A stretch of 64,000 nt of DNA from Sciurus carolinensis (lineage: Eukaryota; Chordata; Mammalia; Rodentia; Sciuridae). The notes under the pieces are model-generated. The model was not told the DNA's origin, ran no database searches, and saw nothing but the letters and a program-made list of their open reading frames with translations. The DNA lies in assembly GCF_902686445.1 (NCBI RefSeq), contig NC_062223.1:59607998-59671997 (forward strand), written 5' to 3'. Position numbers and translations under genes: made by a program. Positions 28,055-39,785 of this stretch are shown piece by piece (within the stretch, counting starts at the first letter, position 1; every line of letters starts with the position of its first letter).

Positions 28055-28738
28055 TCAAAACAGTCACCAATGACCTTATTATTGCCGAGGGGATATTTCT
28101 GTCTCCTTGACTTATAGGGCTCTCATTAAAGTCACAGGTGATTATGTCCTCTTTCTCAAAATGTCCTATCCCTTTGGTTTCCAAGATAACATCCTCTCTT
28201 GCTCCACTCTGATCACTGGCCATTCTTTTTTCAAGCCTATTTCCCAAACTGATCCCCACTGGGTTCCATCTTTTGCCCACTCTCTGCGGGCTCATTATTC
28301 ATCTCCAAGAGTTGGCCACCTCCTGTACATTGATGAATTGATCCATATCCATTCCCCTGGTCAACACCTCACTCGCCAACCTCAGACTCATGTATTCAAT
28401 GGTTTATTTGACATCTGTCTCCACGTGGATTTCTCACAAGCCCCTCAAATTTATCATATCCCAAAACATGCTCATTATCTTCCCCAGAAAACCAACCAGC
28501 ACTCAGGAAATCTTTCTCTCTCACTCAGTGGTGCCATTATCCACTCTGCTACCCAGTGTAAACACTTGGATGTCACCTCTCACCTGTTTTCCCATTGCAT
28601 TCTCATTTAATTGGCCACTAAATCTTACTGACCTCCCCTCTTAAATATTCCTTGAAGCCATCTCCTTCTCTCTACTCTGATTGCCTTTGTTGTTGGGCAG
28701 ACTTGACTGCTTTTCTCTCTATTATTGTAACAGCCTCT
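28055..28738 (+). mobile_element. L2 LINE ORF2 region, 5' part (split by an L1)
   Basis: Matches L2 reverse-transcriptase-domain sequence ('cagtcaccaatgaccttatt', 'catctgtctccacgtggatt', 'attattgtaacagcctcttg'). A broken ORF (28107-28610) is the decayed L2 protein. It continues at 29450 after the inserted L1. Confidence 0.75.
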
Positions 28739-28751
28739 TGCTGGTGTTTCT

Positions 28752-29436
28752 TTTTTATAATCTTGGATTTATTTTTTTTTAACTTTTTACCTTTTTTAGA
28801 AATTTTTATTTTTACAGACTGCATTTTGATTCATTGTACACAAACGGGGTACAACTTTTCATTTCTATGATTGTACACAAAGTAGATTCACACTATTTGT
28901 GTAATTGTACACGTACATAGGGTAATGATGTCTGTCTCAGTTCACTATCTTTCCTTCCCCTACCCCTTCTGTCCCATTTCCTGCTGCACAATCCAAAGTT
29001 CTGCCATTCTTCTCTTGCCTCCCATCCCTCGTTATGTATCATCATCCACTTATCAGAGAAAACTTTTGGCCTTAATTTTTTGGGTTTGGCTTATTTCACT
29101 TAGCATGATAGTCTCCAACTCCATCCATTTACCAGCAAATGCCATATTATTCTTCTTTATGACTGAGCAATATTCCATTGTGTATATATACCACAGTTTC
29201 TTTATCCATTCATCTATTGAAGGGCCTCTAGGTTGGTGAATCACATCTAGCTATGGTGAATTGAGCAGCTATGAACATTGATGTGGCTGCTTTATTGTAG
29301 CATGCTGATTTTAAGTCCTTTGGGTATAAACTGAGGAATGGGATAACTGGGTCAAATGGTGGTTCCATTCCAAGTTTTCTGAGGAATCGCCATACTGCTT
29401 TCCAGAGTGGCTGCACCAATTTGCAATTCCACCTCA
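28752..29436 (-). mobile_element. Squirrel-lineage L1 3' end, 5'-truncated insertion
   Basis: An inverted LINE-1 3' end: T-rich start, 3' UTR block 'attgtacacaaacggggtac', then ORF2 C-terminal sequence ('aatattccattgtgtatata', 'tcctttgggtataaactgag'). It is flanked by a 13-bp target-site duplication TGCTGGTGTTTCT at 28739-28751 and 29437-29449. The insertion interrupts an L2. Confidence 0.88.
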
Positions 29437-29449
29437 TGCTGGTGTTTCT

Positions 29450-29790
29450 GTCTTGAATCTTAGGACCCTTTAAATCCATCCCAACACCACCACTGGGCCG
29501 ATAACTCTAAAACAGAAATCTCACAGTGCTCCCCTGCATAACACCCATTCATGGCTCCCTAGCACCTCCAGGATAAAGTCCAGCATCCCGGCATGGTGTT
29601 CAAGACCTTCCAGAACACACCCCTACATATTCTCTGGCATAGCTTACCTGTTCCCTGGGAAATAACATGGGCTCCACTGACTGTATGATCCACATGACCA
29701 GAACTCATCTTTTCCTCCTTCCAGGATTTTCCCTCTTCCTTTCATGGCCCACCTGTTGCTTGTCTTTGAAGACTCAACTCAGGGTATCTC
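29450..29790 (+). mobile_element. L2 LINE, continuation after the L1 insertion
   Basis: Resumes L2 order with 'ctcacagtgctcccctgcat', 'ggctccctagcacctccag' and 'ggataaagtccagcatccc'. Confidence 0.75.
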
Positions 29791-29804
29791 ATGAAGGAAG
29801 ATTT

Positions 29805-30030
29805 TAATTTAAAAAATTTTTATTTTTACAGACTGCATTTTGGTTCATTGTACACAAATGGGGTACAACTTTTCATTTCTATGATTGTGCACAATGTAGA
29901 TTCACACCATTTGTGCAATCAATTGTACATGTATGTAGGGTAATGATATCTGTCTCAGTCCACTATGCTCCACTATCTTTCATTTCCCTCTACACATTCC
30001 AAAGTTCCTTCACTCTTCTCTTTCCCACCC
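29805..30030 (-). mobile_element. Squirrel-lineage L1 3' UTR fragment
   Basis: Same block as in 28752-29436 ('acagactgcattttggttca', 'ttgtacacaaatggggtac'), shorter. It ends in a C-rich run next to an inverted ID SINE. Confidence 0.85.
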
Positions 30031-30044
30031 TGCACCCCCCCCCA

Positions 30045-30178
30045 AGATTTTTAAAAATATATATTTTTTAGTTGTTTGTTGATGAACCTTTATTTATACG
30101 CAATGCTGAGAATCGAACCCAGTGCCTCACACATGCTAGGCAAGTACTCCACCACTGAGCCACAACTCCAGCCCCAGA
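30045..30178 (-). mobile_element. ID SINE (tRNA-derived), inverted
   Basis: The reverse complement reads as the ID head 'gggctggagttgtggctcag', with 'gtgaggcactgggttcgatt'-like box B spacing and an A-rich tail. AAGATTTTT is found at both ends (about 30045 and 30179), consistent with a target-site duplication. Confidence 0.85.
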
Positions 30179-30550
30179 AGATTTTTTTAATACTCTGGCC
30201 CTCAATCTCCAGCTTCCAGGATAATTCACTGTCCTTTCTCTGCACCCATGCATCTGTTTCCTCATCCCTAAGGAGTTATTTGATGCTGAAATGCATAAAC
30301 ATGAGTAAAGACTGTAAAAAAGCAAATGTGAGGGACTCAGTACTGTCATGACTTTCCACATTATGTTGATATGGTTTCATTCTCAGTCTTCCATCCTAGG
30401 CTGTGGGTTCCCAAGCACTTCACTTTCTTCATGTGGCAGTCCCCAGTGCCCTGGGACAGTCCCTGCCATGCAGCATGCATTCTGCATTCACTTGTTTGGT
30501 TGGAGACAACCACACTTCATTTTTTTGTGTAATGATAGAGTTTTAGTTGA

Positions 30551-30945
30551 ACACAGATGTATTAGTCCTGTTGGTCTGTCCATAACAAAATCCTAGAGAT
30601 TGTGTGGATTAAACAACAGAATTGTTTCCTCACAGTTCTAGGAATTGTAAGTCCAAGATCAAGGTATCCACAGGATTGTTTCTCCTGAAGCCTCTCCTCT
30701 TGGCTTGCAGACAGCCACCTTCTTATGGTATCCTCACAAGGCGCTTTCCCTATGCATGGACATCCTGATGTCTCTCTCTCCTTACAAGACACCAGTTATA
30801 TTGGTGTATGCCCCCACTTTCATGATCTCATTTAACCTTAATTACCTCTTTAAAGCCCTCTCTCCAAGTACAGTCACATTGAGGACTGGGGCTTCATCAT
30901 ATGAATTTGGGGAAGGTGGCATTTACAGAATCAGTCTATAACACA
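30551..30945 (-). mobile_element. Ancient LTR-type repeat
   Basis: Starts 'tgtattagtcctgttggtct' and passes through 'cacagttctaggaattgtaa', 'gtccaagatcaaggtatcc' and 'taattacctctttaaagccc'. This is a widespread mammalian interspersed repeat, probably an ERVL/MaLR LTR. I do not assign a subfamily. Confidence 0.6.
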
Positions 30946-31142
30946 TGATCTCCTATTAGAAGACAACATTTTTCAGATTCCCCAGTAGCTAGCTGTAGCT
31001 ATGTGACTAAGTTATGGTCAGTAGAGTATAAGTGTAAGTAATTTGTGAGCAACTTCTTGTTATGACTTTAAGAAGAAGGAGCTATTCATCTTTCTCCCTT
31101 CCCACTGGTTGGAATATGGGTGATTGGCAGGAGCTGGAGCAG

Positions 31143-31616
31143 CTAACTATGGTAGACAAAATAATGGTCCTTCCCCTAAAATGTTCATTTCCTAACCCCT
31201 CAACCTGTAAGTATGTCCCTTTATATGGCAAAAAGGACTTTGCAGATGTGATTAAGGATCTTGAGATGGGAAGATGCTCCTGCATTATCCAGGTGGGCCC
31301 AGTGTCCTTATCTGAGTCCTTATAAGGTCAAGAGGGAGGCAGGAATATCACTTAGAGAAAATAATGTGACTTCACAAGCAGATGTTGGAGTAATGTGGCC
31401 ATGAGGTAAGGAGGGCAGGTAGCTTATAGAAACTGGAAAAAGCAAGGAACAAATCATCCTCCATAGCCCTTAGAAGGAGTGTTGCTCTGGCAACACCTTA
31501 ACCTCAGGCCCATTCAGACTTCTGACCTCTGGGATTGTGAGATAATAAATTGATGTTATTAAGCCACTAAGTTTATGGCCATTTGTTTCAGTATCAGTAG
31601 GAAACTAATATACCAT
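31143..31616 (+). mobile_element. MLT1 LTR (ERVL-MaLR)
   Basis: Near-complete MLT1: 'ggactttgcagatgtgatta', 'ccaggtgggcccagtgtcc', 'cttctgacctctgggattgt', 'aagccactaagtttatggcc' and end 'ggaaactaatatac'. A solo LTR. Confidence 0.9.
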
Positions 31617-31619
31617 TTT

Positions 31620-33340
31620 AGATTATGTGATGGAAGTAGTGTATGAAAGCAATCAGAGAATCTGGTCTCCAGTATTGTTAAGTTGCCATACAAGTCTTTG
31701 ACCTCCTACCTAGAATTTTATGTAACAAAGGAATAAATTGTATTTTAAGTATTCCTGTTATTGAAGCAGCCTAATCTGTATCCATTTGTATCCCTACTAT
31801 ATATCTGGAGGTGACATGGGCCCTGGAGAGTAAGTATAACACATGTGCCATGTCGAAGGTGGGTTATATCCAGGAAATTATGTGAACACACAAAAAAGCA
31901 AGTAACAATATTTGTTGAACTAAGCTGACTACTGCTAGGTAAGTAAGGCTCCGTCCCCTCATTTGGCAGATAGGGCCAGGAGGTTAGGAGGCTCTCTCCT
32001 AGGCAAACAGATGGTGTGTCCCTGAAGGGGAAGCAAAGACTCTGTGGTGGCCTCTGTGAGAAGCAAAAGCTATGAAAAGGGAAACAGTGTAAGTGACGTG
32101 GTTAAGCCTGTTGGCCCCACACTACCTAGTCCTGACCGCCACCAATTCTGACTTTGGCAAGTCCTTCAACCTCTCTGAGCCTGTTTCCACATTTGAAAAG
32201 TAAAGATGTTAATTTACATTTTTCAAAGTGCTGTTGTGGATATGAAGTATGAGAATGGATAACATTTTATCCAAAGCACAGAACTGGGAACATGGTGAGT
32301 ACTCAATCAACAGCAGCTATTTTTAAGGTCTCACTTGCCCAAATTTCAATAGTCAGACTCACCTGTTGAAGATAGGAGAGGTCTAGCACCCTTTGGTCTG
32401 TGAATCCCCAATATATAAGCCTATGTCTCTAACACACAGATTCCTGGAATGGCTGTTGCTGACACTTAATAGTCTCTTCCCAAGTAGGAGAAAAAGAGCT
32501 GAAAGGGTTTACCATGCCTGTCCCCTCCTTCCACCACACTTTTTTGACCTAAGTGAGGATGGTCACTGAACTTGGAAGCAACTCTCAGGAAATATACAAT
32601 GGGTATATGGAAGTACTTCCATCAACCCCTTACATCCTATTGTTCCATTTATGAAACACCTAAACAATTTAAATTGAGCAACAAATATACCACTGATAGT
32701 AACTTAGAGATAAATATTTGTGTTTTTAGAGTTATGGACTCTTGAGGAAAGTAATAGGTGAATGATTAGTGATAACATTCATTAATATTATTAAGGATAA
32801 TAAATTATACAACAAGCTCTAGATTATGATTTCTGACCTATTTTAATGCACCTGTCTCAATTTCATTAACATATTCATAGAACTGAAAACTGGGACTCAG
32901 TGGTTTGGAAATGTTGCCCATGAGCATCTCTCTGATGGCTCTCAGGAGGGATCAGAACGTCACTTGTAACAAGATTCCCATTTGCTTATCTCACTCTTGC
33001 ATTCTTTCAACAAACGATGAGCTTTCACTCAAACTGAACAAGTCTTAGTCTTTTCCTTTAAGCCAATTATATTCTAGGCAGACGGGGAAACATTTTCTGC
33101 CCCAGAGAGCAGAATGAAATAAGAGCTAACTGGAAGGAGCCATGGCAATCTGCAGTACAAGAAGGACCGGCAAGAAGTCATCATGCAACGATGGTTTGGG
33201 GAGGAAAGAGGTCTCTTTCAGTCCCTAAAAATCTGCTCTTTGGTGTGATACCTCTTTCCCTGATCCTGGATGGAAATTTGGACAGTTTCATGACTTCCCT
33301 GGTCTCTTTAAGGTAATAAGAAGTCCTATTGTAATTTTAG
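31620..33340. other. Intergenic with MIR fragment
   Basis: A MIR on the plus strand at about 32155-32330 ('ggcaagtccttcaacctctc', 'gtgagtactcaatcaaca'). The remainder is unassigned, AT-rich around 32640-32880. No gene. Confidence 0.5.
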
Positions 33341-33344
33341 GCTG

Positions 33345-33970
33345 CAATACTGTGGAGGAATCTAAGATGTCCCCAAGACTCTCTTCCTCTCCCCTCATGC
33401 CCTCTATGTACAAATCCTTAAAAATACCCAGCACTGTGAATTAGATGGTCTTATTCCCATGAATAGGTGATATCACATGGCACAGTTAGCCTTAAGATTG
33501 GGAGATCATTTGGGTGGTCCTGACCTAATCACAGGAGCCCTTGAAAAGCAAAGAGGGTTTTTCCAGCTTGTTGCAACAGAGGAAGTGAGGGATTCATAGC
33601 ATGAGGATGATTCAACATGTCATCACTGGCTTGGAGATAGTGGTGGCCATTATGGAAAGGACCTGAGAGAGGCCTCTTGTTGGTGAGCATTACCTCCAAT
33701 CAACAGCCAGCAAGACTTCCTCAGTCATAAAACCCTAAGGAACTGAATTCTGCCGACCTTAGTGAGCTCTGAAGTGGATTTTTCTCCATATCCTCCAGAT
33801 AAGAACTCAGCCTGGCTGATAACTTGACTTCAGCCTCATGACCCCCTTAGCAGAGAATCTAGCCATGCCATGCCCAAAGTCTGACCTATAGAACTGAGTT
33901 GTAAAATGGATTATCTTAAGCTGCTTAAGGTTGTGGCAATTATGTTACATAGTAATAGAACACTAAAACA
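33345..33970 (+). mobile_element. MLT1-like LTR, diverged
   Basis: Shows 'gtcctgacctaatcacagga', 'ctggagatagtggtggccat'-like spacing, 'ggaactgaattctgccgacc' and an end with 'aatagaacactaaaac'. Older than the copy at 31143. Confidence 0.65.
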
Positions 33971-34504
33971 AATATGTTCTCATTTCCAAAATTATAATGT
34001 CCAGTCTCATGTGATGATCAATACTCTGAAATGACTTCAGGGAAGTATACTTTCCCTTGCCTCCAGTTTGAGTGTGGTGGGTAGGAAATCTGCAATGAGA
34101 TTTATTACTCAGGAGGAAGAGGAGGGAGAAGGGCAGGAATGATCTTATATGACTGGTCCTGCTGTGATATTCTAGTGTCAGTGTAACCAGGTAGGGAAGT
34201 TATTTTAAAGCTTACTCTTTCCATTCTTACTGCCTCCATGGGTTCTTGGAGATCCTTATTGCCCCCAATGCTAGGGATTTCTGATCAGTACCTCTGTTCC
34301 ATTGTTTACTGTGACTCCAAAATTTTGAGGTTCTACCTTCAGTTTTCTTCTGTTGAGGCCCACCGCTCTCCAGGTAGCCTTAAGGGCAAGAGCTAAGGCT
34401 CCTCACATTGGTTCTTTCTTATACATGGTTCAAAGGAAGTACTCATGAATCCTTGCACGTGAGAAATGCCACCTTCTAATCTGTACCTCCCGGTCATCTG
34501 ATCA

Positions 34505-34730
34505 CCTTTTAATTTTTATTGTTTTGGTACTGGGGATTGAACCCAAGGGCACTTAACCACAGAGCCACATCTTCAGCCCTTTTTAATATTTTATTTAGAG
34601 ACAGGATCTCACTGAGTTGCTTAGAGTCTTGCTAAGTTTCTGAGGCTGATCTTGAACTCATGATCCTTCTGCCTCAGCCTCCTGAGTCACTGGGATTACA
34701 GGTGTGTACCATGGCTGATCAGCTTCTTAC
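34505..34730 (-). mobile_element. B1-ID composite SINE, inverted
   Basis: The inverted ID part ('tactggggattgaacccaag') joins an inverted B1/7SL part ('agacaggatctcactgagtt', 'cctcagcctcctgagtcact', 'gggattacaggtgtgtacc'). The composite is typical of squirrel-related rodents. Confidence 0.85.
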
Positions 34731-34739
34731 TATTCTTTA

Positions 34740-35275
34740 GATGTTGTATGTATGACTCAGAGTTCAACCTACCATGTCCACCAAACATCAGGGGAGACCC
34801 CCAAAATCCTCATGTAGTCTCTTCAAAACCCCTTCCTCTTGCCTTGAGGTGAGGGGAGAAGTATATCTGACACCTCTTTGGAAGAGACCTCATAGCCCCA
34901 GTAGCTCTTCCTAGAGAAATATTCCCTTAAGCCCTCAATATCTTAAGATAATTGGTTCTCAACCACCTAGTTAGGAATGTTTACATCTTAGTTTGGGACC
35001 TCACATTGGAATGTGCCTCAGTGAGAACTTCCATAGTATCCTGTACATGAATCATTTAAAGTACAGACACACAGAAAGGGCCAGCGAATATCTTGGCTGC
35101 AGGGAAAGGAGAGGAGTGGGAAAAGTTTTTCAGAGGTAGACTTTGAGCTACATATGGATGGATGGAAGGAAAAGGAAGAACATTCTAAGCTGAGGGGCCA
35201 GAATAGGCAAAAATAGAGAGATCTAAAAGGAAATAGTTTTTAAGAAACACTCCAATAGAAGAAGAGAAAGTTCAT
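34740..35275. other. Intergenic, unassigned
   Basis: No gene and no repeat I can name. A MIR fragment begins just after, at about 35280-35390. Confidence 0.4.
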
Positions 35276-35394
35276 GACTTCTGAAATAAGACCCACTTAA
35301 GTCTGAGTCCCAGGCCTGCCACTTACTTGGGTTTTTGGACAGACTCCTTAACTACTTTCCAATTCAGTTTCTTCACCTAAAAATGGTTTGTCAA

Positions 35395-36140
35395 AACTTG
35401 GAAGCAACCAAGATGTCCATCAGTAGATGAATGCCTAAACTGTGGTACATCCAGACAAAGGACCACTCTTCAGCACTAAAAAGCAATGAACTATCAGTCA
35501 GAAAAGACATGGAGGAAACTTTAATGCATATTTCTAATGAAAAATGCCAATCTCAAAAGACTACATGTTGCATAATTCCAACTACACAGCATTCTGGAAA
35601 AGGCAAACTATGGAAACAGTAAGAAATTAGTGGTTGCCAGGAGTTAGGGGAGAGGGTGGGGTGAATAGATGAAGTACAGAAGATTTTTTAGGGAAGGGAA
35701 ACTACCCTGGGTGATACTATAATGGCAGATACATGTCATTATCCATTTGTTAAAAGTCATATAATATAGAACATAAAGATTGAATTGTGGGCTGGGGTTG
35801 TAGTTCAGTTGTAGAGCCTAGTATGCATGAGGCACTGGGTTCGATCCTCAGCACCACATAAAAACAAATAAAAATAAAGGTATTGTGTCCATTTACAACT
35901 AAAAAAATTTTTAAAAGATTGAATCATAATGTAAACTATGCAGTTTGAGCAATAACAATATATGTCAGTGTAGGTTCATCACTTGTAAGAAATATACCAC
36001 TCTGGTGCAGGATGTTGATTATGGGGGAGCCTAAGAGTGTATGGCAGGAGGGGTATTTAGGAACTCTGTCCTTTCTGCACACTTTTGTTGTAATCCTAAA
36101 ACTGCTCTAAAAATAAAGTCGATCTTTAAAAAATAGCATG
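35395..36140 (+). mobile_element. L1M LINE 3' end, split by an ID SINE
   Basis: 'gaagcaaccaagatgtccat', 'agtggttgccaggagttagg' and 'taaaactgctctaaaaataa' mark an old L1 3' UTR. Interrupted at 35789-35913. Confidence 0.85.
35789..35913 (+). mobile_element. ID SINE with 11-bp target-site duplication
   Basis: Head 'gggctggggttgtagttcag', box-B-like 'gggttcgatcctcagcacc', then an A-rich tail. AAAGATTGAAT occurs at 35775-35785 and 35914-35924, flanking it as the target duplication. Derived from a tRNA gene; a marker of rodent lineages. Confidence 0.93.
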
Positions 36141-36144
36141 GACC

Positions 36145-36600
36145 TGTTATCTATTATTATAATGCTGTGTGATAAACTACCTCAAACTCAGTGACCTCAA
36201 AAAATAAGCATTAATTTAGTGTATGAGCCCAGTTTGGGCTGTTCTCCTGGGCTCCTCTGGGTAAATGTTCTGGGCTCTGCTGGGCTCACTTGCATGTGTC
36301 AGTTCTTGGCTGATCCAGGCCGGTCTTGGCTGGGTAAGTGGGGCATCTCAGTCCTCCTCTATAGGTCTCTAGTCCTCCAGCAGGCTAGCTTGGGTGATGG
36401 CAGTGGTGCAAAAGTGCAAGTAGAAACACTTAAGTATTTTCTCAAGCTTTTGCTTGAGTCAAATATGTGACTATCCCATGGGTCAAAACGAGTTATATGG
36501 CTGAACTTAGAAATATACTATATGCCTCCTGCTGAAGAGCTGCAAAATCACATGGCACAAGGAAGAGTGAAGAAGTGGGTCAGTTAATGTCGTTAGTCTA
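36145..36600 (+). mobile_element. Ancient interspersed repeat, copy A
   Basis: Begins 'tatctattattataatgctg', the familiar 'ctattgctgcataacaaa...' motif of an old mammalian LTR-type repeat, and ends in 'cacatggcacaaggaagag'. A second copy is at 43795-44345. Subfamily not assigned. Confidence 0.55.
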
Positions 36601-37130
36601 TTCTATGGGGATAGTAGTACACCTTCCCTGTGGTTTGCTGCAAGGGTTAGATGTGGCCACATAGATGTTTTCAATGTAGTTCCTCATCCATGATAGCAAT
36701 GTATAAGTGGTTAGTTCTTCTCCATCCATAGGACTCTTTGGATGTTTATGGTCCTTTTCAGATAGGGTAGAAAATATTGAGGAGCTCTGAAGCCACAGTA
36801 GCAGAAGTTAGCATATGAATGATGCTTTGCTCAGTGGAGCTTCCAATGGAAACCTGTGGAAGATTCCCTCCATTTCTTGAATTTGGTTTCCAGTCACAAA
36901 GAGCACAGTGCCATTGTGTAGGGGATTCCCCCGGTCCCCATCATGGACAGTTATATTCATCTGAGTAGATTCCCTACAGCCTTTCAAACCATTAGCTTCC
37001 CTCTCACTTCATAGACATAAATCCCTGACAAATTATATAGAGCCTTCTGATTTTTGAGCCATGATGATTATAACGATAATAATATTGATAACTCCTGCTA
37101 AGTAGGAAAACAGAATCTTATCTGATTCTC
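36600..37130. other. Intergenic, unassigned
   Basis: No gene or clear repeat. It precedes an inverted MIR. Confidence 0.4.
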
Positions 37131-37134
37131 ACAT

Positions 37135-37270
37135 TCACTGGTGAAGGCAAGTTATATTGCTAGCCCCATTTTACAGATGAGGAAACTGAGGCTCAGGGAA
37201 GCTCTTTTGCTAGCAAGTGGCAGAGTTGGGAATCGAAGTCTCTCCAACTCCAAGGCCAATACTCTATTTT
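37135..37270 (-). mobile_element. MIR SINE, inverted
   Basis: 'cattttacagatgaggaaac', 'tgaggctcagggaagctc' and 'gtggcagagttgggaatcga' are the reverse complement of the MIR core. Confidence 0.9.
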
Positions 37271-37639
37271 ACCTTTTCTGTCTTAAAGGTTTATTCCGCT
37301 CATCTCAAGTCAGAGGCCACTTGACATGTGTTGCTTGTGGTAGCTTATTTCACTTTTCTCCAGGTGCTTCATGTCCCACACTGACAAGGAATAGCAGGTC
37401 TACAGTGAGAGGGTCATGGTTAAAGGGGATTTTTCCAGGTCTGTACAGGTGAGGCAGGGACCCCAAATCCAGGGTGAACTCCACTGTCTCCCAGAGTGAC
37501 ACTTGAAATCATGCCCTTCCCTTGAAGGCTGATGCCTACTGATCATTCCTGGGGATAGCCTGAGGACTTGGCCAAAGTCAAGGTCCAGGAACTGGCCCAC
37601 CTCCCAGGGTCCTGACCTCTCATGGCTCATATCTAAGGG

Positions 37640-37910
37640 TCAGGGAGGAGCAGGACTCCAGGAAGAAAGACAAGGCCCCAAACCTCAGGCCTGAGTTGGA
37701 GAAACCCGAGAAGGCCCCCGGAACAGCTGACTCTGGGCGCCACATTTTGGAGGCGGTCGCCCCCTCCCCCACACTGGCTGTGCTGTGAGTCACGGGTTTT
37801 AAGCTGAGCACTCTGGGAGATTAACCAGCTTTGTGACCAGCTGCTGGAGGAGGATACTTGGCCGAAAGAAGCAGGATAAAGTTACTCTCTCAGAAGTTTA
37901 TAGGAAGACC
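37640..37910 (-). promoter_or_regulatory. MYOD1: MYOD1 core enhancer (-20 kb)
   Basis: Located about 20.4 kb upstream of the MYOD1 start, where the 258-bp core enhancer lies in human (-20 kb; about -23 kb in mouse). The order of blocks matches the published enhancer as I remember it: CAGCTG in 'ggaacagctgactctgg' (37724-37729), 'gcgccacattttggagg', an AP-1-type TGAGTCA (37786-37792), 'gggttttaagctgagcact', 'gattaaccagctttgtgacc', and a second CAGCTG (37838-37843). This element initiates MYOD1 in newly specified myoblasts. It is free of inserted repeats and stands out as repeat-poor. The boundaries are approximate. Confidence 0.85.
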
Positions 37911-37914
37911 CATA

Positions 37915-39240
37915 AATGCCCCCAACTGCTGTGGGGCCCAAGCTCTGGGGCACTCCTGGGTGTTTCCCCCATCTGGGCTCTAAGTGATGCTCATCCCTCC
38001 TGTTCCTTACCCACCTCCCAGGTTCCGTTAACCTGGCACTCCCTTGGGTATGCTCACCCCTTGGGGTTTTGTGGTTCCAAAGGGGTGGTAAGCACAGGGC
38101 CTTCCATTCATGGATGACACCTATTAGGAACAGAGCCCATCCTGGAGCCAGTGGGAAGGACCTAGCTCCTGCCTGGCTCAGGTTTGAGGCAGAGGCTGGT
38201 GGGAAATGCCTGGAACCGGACAGTGGGCTGCCCCAGACAGGGAAGGACTCCACTTGATGGCCCCAGAAAGTGTCCTGTTGAGAGAATGAAGAGAGCCTAA
38301 GCCCTGGGATGGGAACCATGAGTCTGGGTTTTAACCCAGCTCTGCCACAGACTCTGTGGTCTTAACGTCCTCATCTATGCAAAGGAGACTTGTGTGAGCC
38401 AGTGACTTCTAAACCATGAATTTCAGTACGATTCTCCAACTAGCATATATGACTTTATTTCTCATATTTATTAAGAGAGATTCATCTGCTTGCCCCCACT
38501 GCCCACTGACTGACTAGTCAACAATTATTAATTGAGTGCCTACCATGTGCCAGGCTCTGTTGAGTTGGTGGAAAATAATAATGTACTTTATAAGAATAAG
38601 AACTATACATATGACCTTACAATTGATTTATAACAATAAAATTGCACTTCTCTCTGCTTTATGTATTAGGGTTTCCCTTAAGAATTTATTTGAAGATAAG
38701 GCTCTGCTCCTAAATAAGCTTGACTTAGGATGGTCTCCTGGGTGCCTCCCTGTCCACAAGTCCATTCCCAAAGCCCTGAGATGCCAATCCCTTAGGAAAG
38801 AGGCCTAGGAAGAGATAAGGAGGAAGCATCTTTGCCTTAGGGTACCCTTGGTGTGGAGGTTTCTCACAAGGTAGAGGGGACACAGTCTGAGAGAGGCTCT
38901 GTGTGATCAGGGCCTGAAGCGTAGGTACATGGGCAGGAGGATGGTGCTTGGTGCAGCCTTTGCCTCTGAGTCTAAAGATGGGGTATTCAGAAGAGCACAA
39001 TCTGGCCCTATCCAACCACTGTAGATGCCAACCCCTGCCCCGTGCCAGACTTTTTACACACATTCCCTTACTCCTTTTAGTCACATTTTACACATGAGAC
39101 AATGGAAGGCCAGGCCTGTACTAAGCCCTGAGGATGCAGCAGAGAGTGGGGCAGGACCCATTCTAGTCTGGTGGGATAAAAGAGATAGCCAATGCATACC
39201 CTACCTAACTTGGGAATTTTCCTAAGTTAGCTCACTGTCC
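37915..39240. other. Intergenic with MIR and L2 scraps
   Basis: A MIR plus-strand scrap at about 38290-38395, and an L2 3' scrap at about 38525-38585 ('gagtgcctaccatgtgccag'). About 39030-39170 is a mixed L2/MIR-like stretch. No gene. Confidence 0.5.
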
Positions 39241-39244
39241 TGAA

Positions 39245-39385
39245 AACTATCATATTATTATCATGCCTAGTTTATAGATAGTAAGAAAGATTAGTAGCCC
39301 AAGGTCATAGAGCAAGTAAGATCTAAACCCTAGCACTGGGGCTTCTGAGCCTGTACTTGTCAACACCATGCTGCCATCTAACAGG
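39245..39385 (-). mobile_element. MIR SINE, inverted
   Basis: 'agcccaaggtcatagagca' and 'agtaagatctaaaccctagc' match the inverted MIR core. Confidence 0.65.
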
Positions 39386-39559
39386 CAAGTGATATTCCAC
39401 AAGCATTCCTAGATGCCTTCACTGGGACAATCAAGAGGATAGGATGGTCCCTGCTATCCCACAACCTCCCCTCTAATGTAGGACACACACACATGTACAG
39501 CAGAGAGTCACTACTCAGGGTGAGGACAACAGCACCTGGGGTCAGCACTGGAGGATATG

Positions 39560-39785
39560 GACATGGAAAGATCTGGGGTTTGAATCCTGGCTCTGCCACT
39601 GACCAGCTAGGTAATCTTGGACAAGGCAGATAACCTATCTGAATGTCTACTGCCTCCCTGGGAAGATGGGGAGGATAATACCTACCTGTCAGGATTGGTT
39701 TAGGATTAGGCAATGTACATACAGTGTCAGATACTGTAAAAAGGCAGTCAATAGGCACCCAGTAAGTGGTAGCTGTTATTATTAA
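39560..39785 (+). mobile_element. MIR SINE
   Basis: 'ctggggtttgaatcctggct', 'ctgccactgaccagctaggt', 'agtcaataggcacccagtaa' and 'gtggtagctgttattatta' cover most of the MIR consensus. Confidence 0.9.

Noticed and set aside
28107..28610. A 167-codon ORF
   Set aside because: It lies in decayed L2 reverse-transcriptase sequence and is a repeat remnant, not a host gene.
35789..35913. A functional tRNA gene
   Set aside because: It has tRNA-like A and B boxes but lacks a tRNA fold and carries an A-rich tail and target duplication. It is an ID SINE.
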